A DNA stretch of 7,540 nt from Candidatus Colwelliibacteriota bacterium (GTDB taxonomy: Bacteria; Patescibacteriota; Minisyncoccia; UBA6257; Colwellbacteraceae), in assembly GCA_027310265.1 (NCBI GenBank), contig DAIDBC010000051.1, positions 1 through 7,540 of the forward strand, given 5' to 3'. Shown in pieces: positions 5,159 through 7,540 of this stretch (positions within the stretch are counted from its first letter, which is position 1; every line of letters begins with the position of its first letter). The position numbers and the translations under genes were made by a program. The notes under the pieces are model-generated. The model did not search any database. It was not told where the DNA came from and was given only the letters and a program-made list of their open reading frames with translations.

Positions 5159-6496
5159 ATGGATAGTAGAGTCCACTTTGTAGGTATAGGAGGAATCGGC
5201 GTAAGTGCCCTTGCCCGCTATTTTTTAGCCCAAAATTGGGCTGTAAGCGGGTCGGACGCCGCAAGTAGCTTAATCACCCAAGAACTCCGCCGCGAAGGCA
5301 TAAAAACGCTTATAGGCCACGATAAAGCGAACATCGGCCCGGAAGTAAGCCTGGTCATTCATAGCCAGGCCATTCCCCTTCAAAATCCGGAATTGGTTGA
5401 GGCCAGACGTCTCGCCATACCGGTCGCAAGTTATCCGGAGGCCTTGGGAGCATTGACCGCCGAACATAGGACTGTCGCTATCGCCGGATCGCACGGCAAA
5501 AGCACCACTACGGCCCTTGTGGCCAAAATACTGATTGAGGCCGGATTAGATCCTACGGTAATCGTGGGCACAAGGCTGCGCGATTTCGGCGACAAAAATT
5601 TCCGTCTGGGCGGGAGCAAATGGCTGGTAATTGAAGCGGACGAATATCGCGAAGCTTTTAGACACTACCAACCAGACATTATTATCATCACTAACGTCGA
5701 TCGCGAACATCTCGACCATTACCGCAACCTGCAGAATGTGCAGAAAGCGTTCCTGCGGTTTGTGGACAATCTGAAAGACGGCGGGGTTATAGTCGCAAAC
5801 AACGACGACCCGGGACTGCGCGCCATCAAATCTGACTTGCCCGCAGAGACAATTTGGTACGGCTTGCAAAGCAGAGCCTACTTAAAATTAATCGCGCGGT
5901 TGGAGAAAACGCTGAAAATCATGGGGCGATTTAATTTATCAAACGCGCTCGCGGCCGCGCTCGTCGCAAAAGCGTTGGATATCGATGACCATGACACTCT
6001 GAAAGCCATAAACGACTACCGCGGCGCATGGCGCAGGATGGAATATAAGGGCGCGATGCGGATTTCCGGCCACAATGTCAAGGTTTTTGATGATTACGCC
6101 CATCACCCGACTGAAATTAAGGCAACTCTCACCGCCTTCCGCGAACACTTTCGTAAAGCGCAGATTATCTGCGTCTTTCAACCGCATCAGTTACATCGTC
6201 TTAAAATTTTATTTAACGATTTCAAAGAAAGTTTCGATAAAGTCGATGCGCTGATTTTATTAGATGCCTACAAAGTAAGCGGACGCGATGAAGTGTCGCA
6301 TAATGTCAATGCTGCAAAACTAGCGCGGGCCGTCGCTAAGGTTAAAAAGCATCCAGAAGTCATATATCTCCCCCACCGCGAGGATCTGAAAGGTATTCTG
6401 AAAAGTGTTATCAAGTCCTCCAAAATAAAATCCTCAATCGTAGTGATGATGGGCGCCGGAGATATTGCAGAAGTAACACCGAAGCTACTAAAATGA
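5159..6496 (+). CDS. murC: UDP-N-acetylmuramate--L-alanine ligase MurC
   Basis: MurC adds L-alanine to UDP-MurNAc using ATP, the first step of the peptidoglycan stem peptide, in the cytoplasm. Domain 1 has the UDP-binding GIGGIGVSALA at residues 9-19 and SGSD at 30-33. The central ATPase domain has the P-loop AGSHGKSTTT at 109-118, EADEYREAF at 159-167 and TNVDREHLDHY at 178-188. The C-terminal domain starts after GRFNLSNALAAA (256-267) and contains DDYAHHPTEI at 311-320, FQPHQLHR at 340-347 and GAGDI at 432-436. At 445 residues it is shorter than E. coli MurC (491), mainly through loss of about 25 residues between roughly 230 and 256. The EADEY segment also resembles the murein-peptide ligase Mpl, but the GIGGIG start, the HSQAIP region and GAGDI fit MurC better. 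An in-frame TAG directly precedes the ATG, which fixes the start. Confidence 0.92.
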   Translation: MDSRVHFVGIGGIGVSALARYFLAQNWAVSGSDAASSLITQELRREGIKTLIGHDKANIGPEVSLVIHSQAIPLQNPELVEARRLAIPVASYPEALGALTAEHRTVAIAGSHGKSTTTALVAKILIEAGLDPTVIVGTRLRDFGDKNFRLGGSKWLVIEADEYREAFRHYQPDIIIITNVDREHLDHYRNLQNVQKAFLRFVDNLKDGGVIVANNDDPGLRAIKSDLPAETIWYGLQSRAYLKLIARLEKTLKIMGRFNLSNALAAALVAKALDIDDHDTLKAINDYRGAWRRMEYKGAMRISGHNVKVFDDYAHHPTEIKATLTAFREHFRKAQIICVFQPHQLHRLKILFNDFKESFDKVDALILLDAYKVSGRDEVSHNVNAAKLARAVAKVKKHPEVIYLPHREDLKGILKSVIKSSKIKSSIVVMMGAGDIAEVTPKLLK

Positions 6497-6505
6497 CGGC
6501 GGCAT

Positions 6506-7270
6506 ATGTACTACAACGACGAAAAACACTTCAAGGGAGTAAACGGATACGAAATAGATAATATCTGGTATCCGCGGGTGACGAGCATCGTAAATATCAA
6601 GGCCAAACCGGCGCTGTACCGCTTCTACGGTGAGTTAAACAATTTCGCCGAAGGCGAAAGCATCAAGAAAATATCGGCCGATGAAGGAACGTTAGTTCAC
6701 GAAACCTCGGAGGCGATACTTAAAGGCGAAGATGTAGAGATTGATCCAACAGTCGCACCGGCGATAAATGCGCTTAAGTCATTTCTGGACAAAACCAAAA
6801 TCCAAGTAGACTCCGACTGGGTTGAAAAACGAGTCATAAATCATAACGAACGCTATGCCGGCACGATTGATTCATTGGCTCTAATCGGCGGCAAGTTCGG
6901 CGTGCTGGACATCAAAACCTCACAGGCAATTTACCGCGATTATAATCTGCAAACCTCCGCATATATGGCTGCGCTGCAAGATCAGTTTAAAAATCTACAG
7001 ACCCGCTGGATTTTGCGCATAGACCAGATACAAAAATGTCTAAAGTGTGGATCAATAAGACGTCTGAAGGGCGGACGCGAGAAAATTCGCACGCCCCGCG
7101 ATCCTGCTATAGCCGTATGCGCTCCGGATCAACACGAATGGTCCGAAATGCAGGGCGAGATAGAACTGCAGGAGTTCCCCTACTGGTACGAAGACTATCA
7201 CGCTTTCTTAGGCGCCAAAAAACTCTGGGAGTGGGAAAACGATTACTGGTTAAAGAGGATCGGCTACTAG
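6506..7270 (+). CDS. RecB/MGME1-like PD-(D/E)XK nuclease with Cys/His insertion
   Basis: A 254-residue predicted DNA exonuclease of the PD-(D/E)XK superfamily. The RecB-type motif series is complete and in order: H65 in GTLVHE (61-66), E108, D122 in YAGTID (117-122), D135-x-K137 in VLDIKTS (133-139), and Q149-x3-Y153 in LQTSAY. These residues bind metal and catalyse phosphodiester cleavage in Cas4, the RecB nuclease domain and MGME1. Between two predicted strands (WILRID, 168-173, and GEIELQEF, 217-224) lies a segment with C178-x2-C181 and, 23 residues later, C205-x4-H210. This could hold zinc and is rich in Arg/Lys. No helicase partner is adjacent. It starts 9 bases after murC, suggesting co-transcription. 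Its cellular role is unknown; DNA repair or DNA processing is a guess. Cas4 itself is unlikely without CRISPR context. Confidence 0.82.
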   Translation: MYYNDEKHFKGVNGYEIDNIWYPRVTSIVNIKAKPALYRFYGELNNFAEGESIKKISADEGTLVHETSEAILKGEDVEIDPTVAPAINALKSFLDKTKIQVDSDWVEKRVINHNERYAGTIDSLALIGGKFGVLDIKTSQAIYRDYNLQTSAYMAALQDQFKNLQTRWILRIDQIQKCLKCGSIRRLKGGREKIRTPRDPAIAVCAPDQHEWSEMQGEIELQEFPYWYEDYHAFLGAKKLWEWENDYWLKRIGY

Positions 7271-7281
7271 CCGCCGTTTTT
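7261..7281 (+). terminator. Weak intrinsic terminator at the end of the nuclease gene
   Basis: CGGC (7261-7264) pairs with GCCG (7270-7273) around the loop TACTA, followed by CCG and then TTTTT (7277-7281). The stem is only 4 base pairs and separated from the T-run by three bases, so activity is doubtful. It overlaps the stop codons of both converging genes and lies inside the 3' end of the minus-strand gene. Confidence 0.28.
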
Positions 7282-7449
7282 CTCGATAACTATCGGCGTC
7301 GGGGTCCAGTCGCGGCCGGCGATGTAGCCGATACCGAAAGACAAGAGGCTTACCAGGAAAACCAACACGCCGATCTTAAAATACGGCTCGCTAAGCACGG
7401 GCCGCAACTCTTTGATTCTCTCAATCATCCGATTGACAAAACCCTGCAT
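7267..7449 (-). CDS. 60-residue single-pass membrane protein, unknown function
   Basis: The N-terminal part (residues 1-25) is basic, with R7, R11, K13, R16 and K25. One hydrophobic helix spans about residues 26-44. The short tail GRDWTPTPIVIEKNGG follows. The positive-inside rule puts the tail outside the cell. It has no signal peptidase motif, so the helix is probably an anchor. From memory, and with low certainty, the tail resembles the membrane-anchor portion of longer exported proteins in CPR bacteria, in which case this would be a minimal or truncated version. Evidence that the gene is real: a consistent membrane-protein composition, a convergent end sharing CTAG with the nuclease stop, and a TACAAT box 11 bases before its ATG. 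It is transcribed away from rpmA. I cannot assign a function. Confidence 0.68.
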   Translation of the reverse strand: MQGFVNRMIERIKELRPVLSEPYFKIGVLVFLVSLLSFGIGYIAGRDWTPTPIVIEKNGG

Positions 7450-7462
7450 TTTACGACATAAT
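7433..7462 (+). promoter_or_regulatory. Promoter of rpmA
   Basis: A perfect -35 TTGACA (7433-7438), an 18-base spacer and -10 CATAAT (7457-7462, 5 of 6) lie just before rpmA. The predicted start near 7469 leaves a leader of only about 6 bases before ATG 7475, with no room for a Shine-Dalgarno sequence. The -35 box lies inside the N-terminal codons of the minus-strand membrane gene. Confidence 0.65.
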
Positions 7463-7489
7463 TGTACCGCTTAAATGGCGCATACTAAA
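7461..7489 (-). promoter_or_regulatory. Divergent promoter of the small membrane gene
   Basis: On the minus strand TACAAT (plus-strand ATTGTA, 7461-7466) is a 5-of-6 match to the -10 consensus, with a weak -35 TTTAGT at 7484-7489 and a 17-base spacer. Transcription would start near 7454, about 5 bases before the ATG at 7449. The -10 box shares two bases with the -10 box of rpmA on the other strand, so polymerase should occupy only one promoter at a time. Confidence 0.4.
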
Positions 7490-7540
7490 GCAGGAGGTTC
7501 AACTAAGTTAGGCCGCGATTCAAGAGCGAAGCGCCTCGGC
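7475..7540 (+). CDS. rpmA: Ribosomal protein bL27, N-terminal 22 residues only
   Basis: The frame from ATG 7475 runs off the window as MAHTKAGGSTKLGRDSRAKRLG. This matches the highly conserved bL27 start (MAHKKAGGSTKNGRDSxxKRLG in many bacteria). bL27 is a 50S subunit protein whose flexible N-terminus reaches towards the peptidyl-transferase centre. The protein begins directly at MAH, without the cleavable N-terminal extension found in many Firmicutes. An in-frame ATG further upstream is not needed, because the predicted transcript starts only about 6 bases before this one. The ORF is too short here for length comparison, but the motif is distinctive. Confidence 0.93.
   Translation, partial: MAHTKAGGSTKLGRDSRAKRLG

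Noticed and set aside
5546..5869. 107-codon minus-strand ORF opposite murC
   Set aside because: It is a shadow of the conserved MurC ATPase domain, with no family resemblance.
6506..7270. Possible Cas4 or a defence nuclease
   Set aside because: There is no CRISPR array, cas gene, helicase or other defence partner in the window, and the cysteine arrangement differs from Cas4. Only the general PD-(D/E)XK call is supported.
7036..7461. 141-codon plus-strand ORF overlapping the nuclease end and the minus-strand membrane gene
   Set aside because: It is out of frame with the conserved nuclease and antisense to the membrane gene; Arg-rich shadow sequence without a domain.

Overview
The window is a compact cell-envelope gene neighbourhood, most likely chromosomal DNA from a Candidate Phyla Radiation (Patescibacteria) bacterium. 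This placement is an inference. It rests on tightly packed, overlapping genes, start codons that almost all lack a clear Shine-Dalgarno sequence, promoters placed so close to ATG codons that several messages should be leaderless or nearly so, moderate GC content, and protein sequences that look divergent within otherwise universal families. No rRNA is present to fix the taxonomy.

Layout. Positions 1-4599 form a plus-strand run: ftsW (5' end missing), murG, gltX and a secreted coiled-coil M23 peptidase. The first three overlap by 8 and 14 bases, and the peptidase follows gltX after 4 bases, so the four probably form one transcription unit. FtsW is the septal SEDS glycan polymerase. MurG makes its lipid II substrate. 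The M23 protein probably cuts, or regulates cutting of, the wall they build. gltX (glutamyl-tRNA synthetase) is a housekeeping gene carried in the unit.

Positions 4600-5158 are the least explained part. They hold a consensus -10 box only 7 bases before a 50-residue ORF with a strongly amphipathic helix (predicted leaderless), and then two short hairpins that can refold into one long hairpin. Next comes a small CxxC...HxxC zinc-finger ORF interrupted by TAA at codon 5. The only strong Shine-Dalgarno sequence I found in the window lies inside it, followed by a 6-codon micro-ORF that runs into a strong intrinsic terminator. After that come an extended -10 promoter and a structured leader for murC.

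Positions 5159-7270 hold murC (UDP-MurNAc:L-alanine ligase, the first amino-acid addition to peptidoglycan precursors) and a RecB/MGME1-like PD-(D/E)XK nuclease with a Cys/His insertion. Converging on the nuclease is a minus-strand gene for a 60-residue single-pass membrane protein, and the two stop codons share CTAG. That gene is divergent from rpmA (ribosomal protein bL27), of which only the first 22 codons are in the window. The -10 boxes of the two divergent promoters overlap.

No mobile element, CRISPR array, tRNA, rRNA or recognisable defence system was seen. The best candidates for undescribed biology are the small-protein and structured-RNA island between the M23 gene and murC, and the Cys/His insertion in the nuclease.
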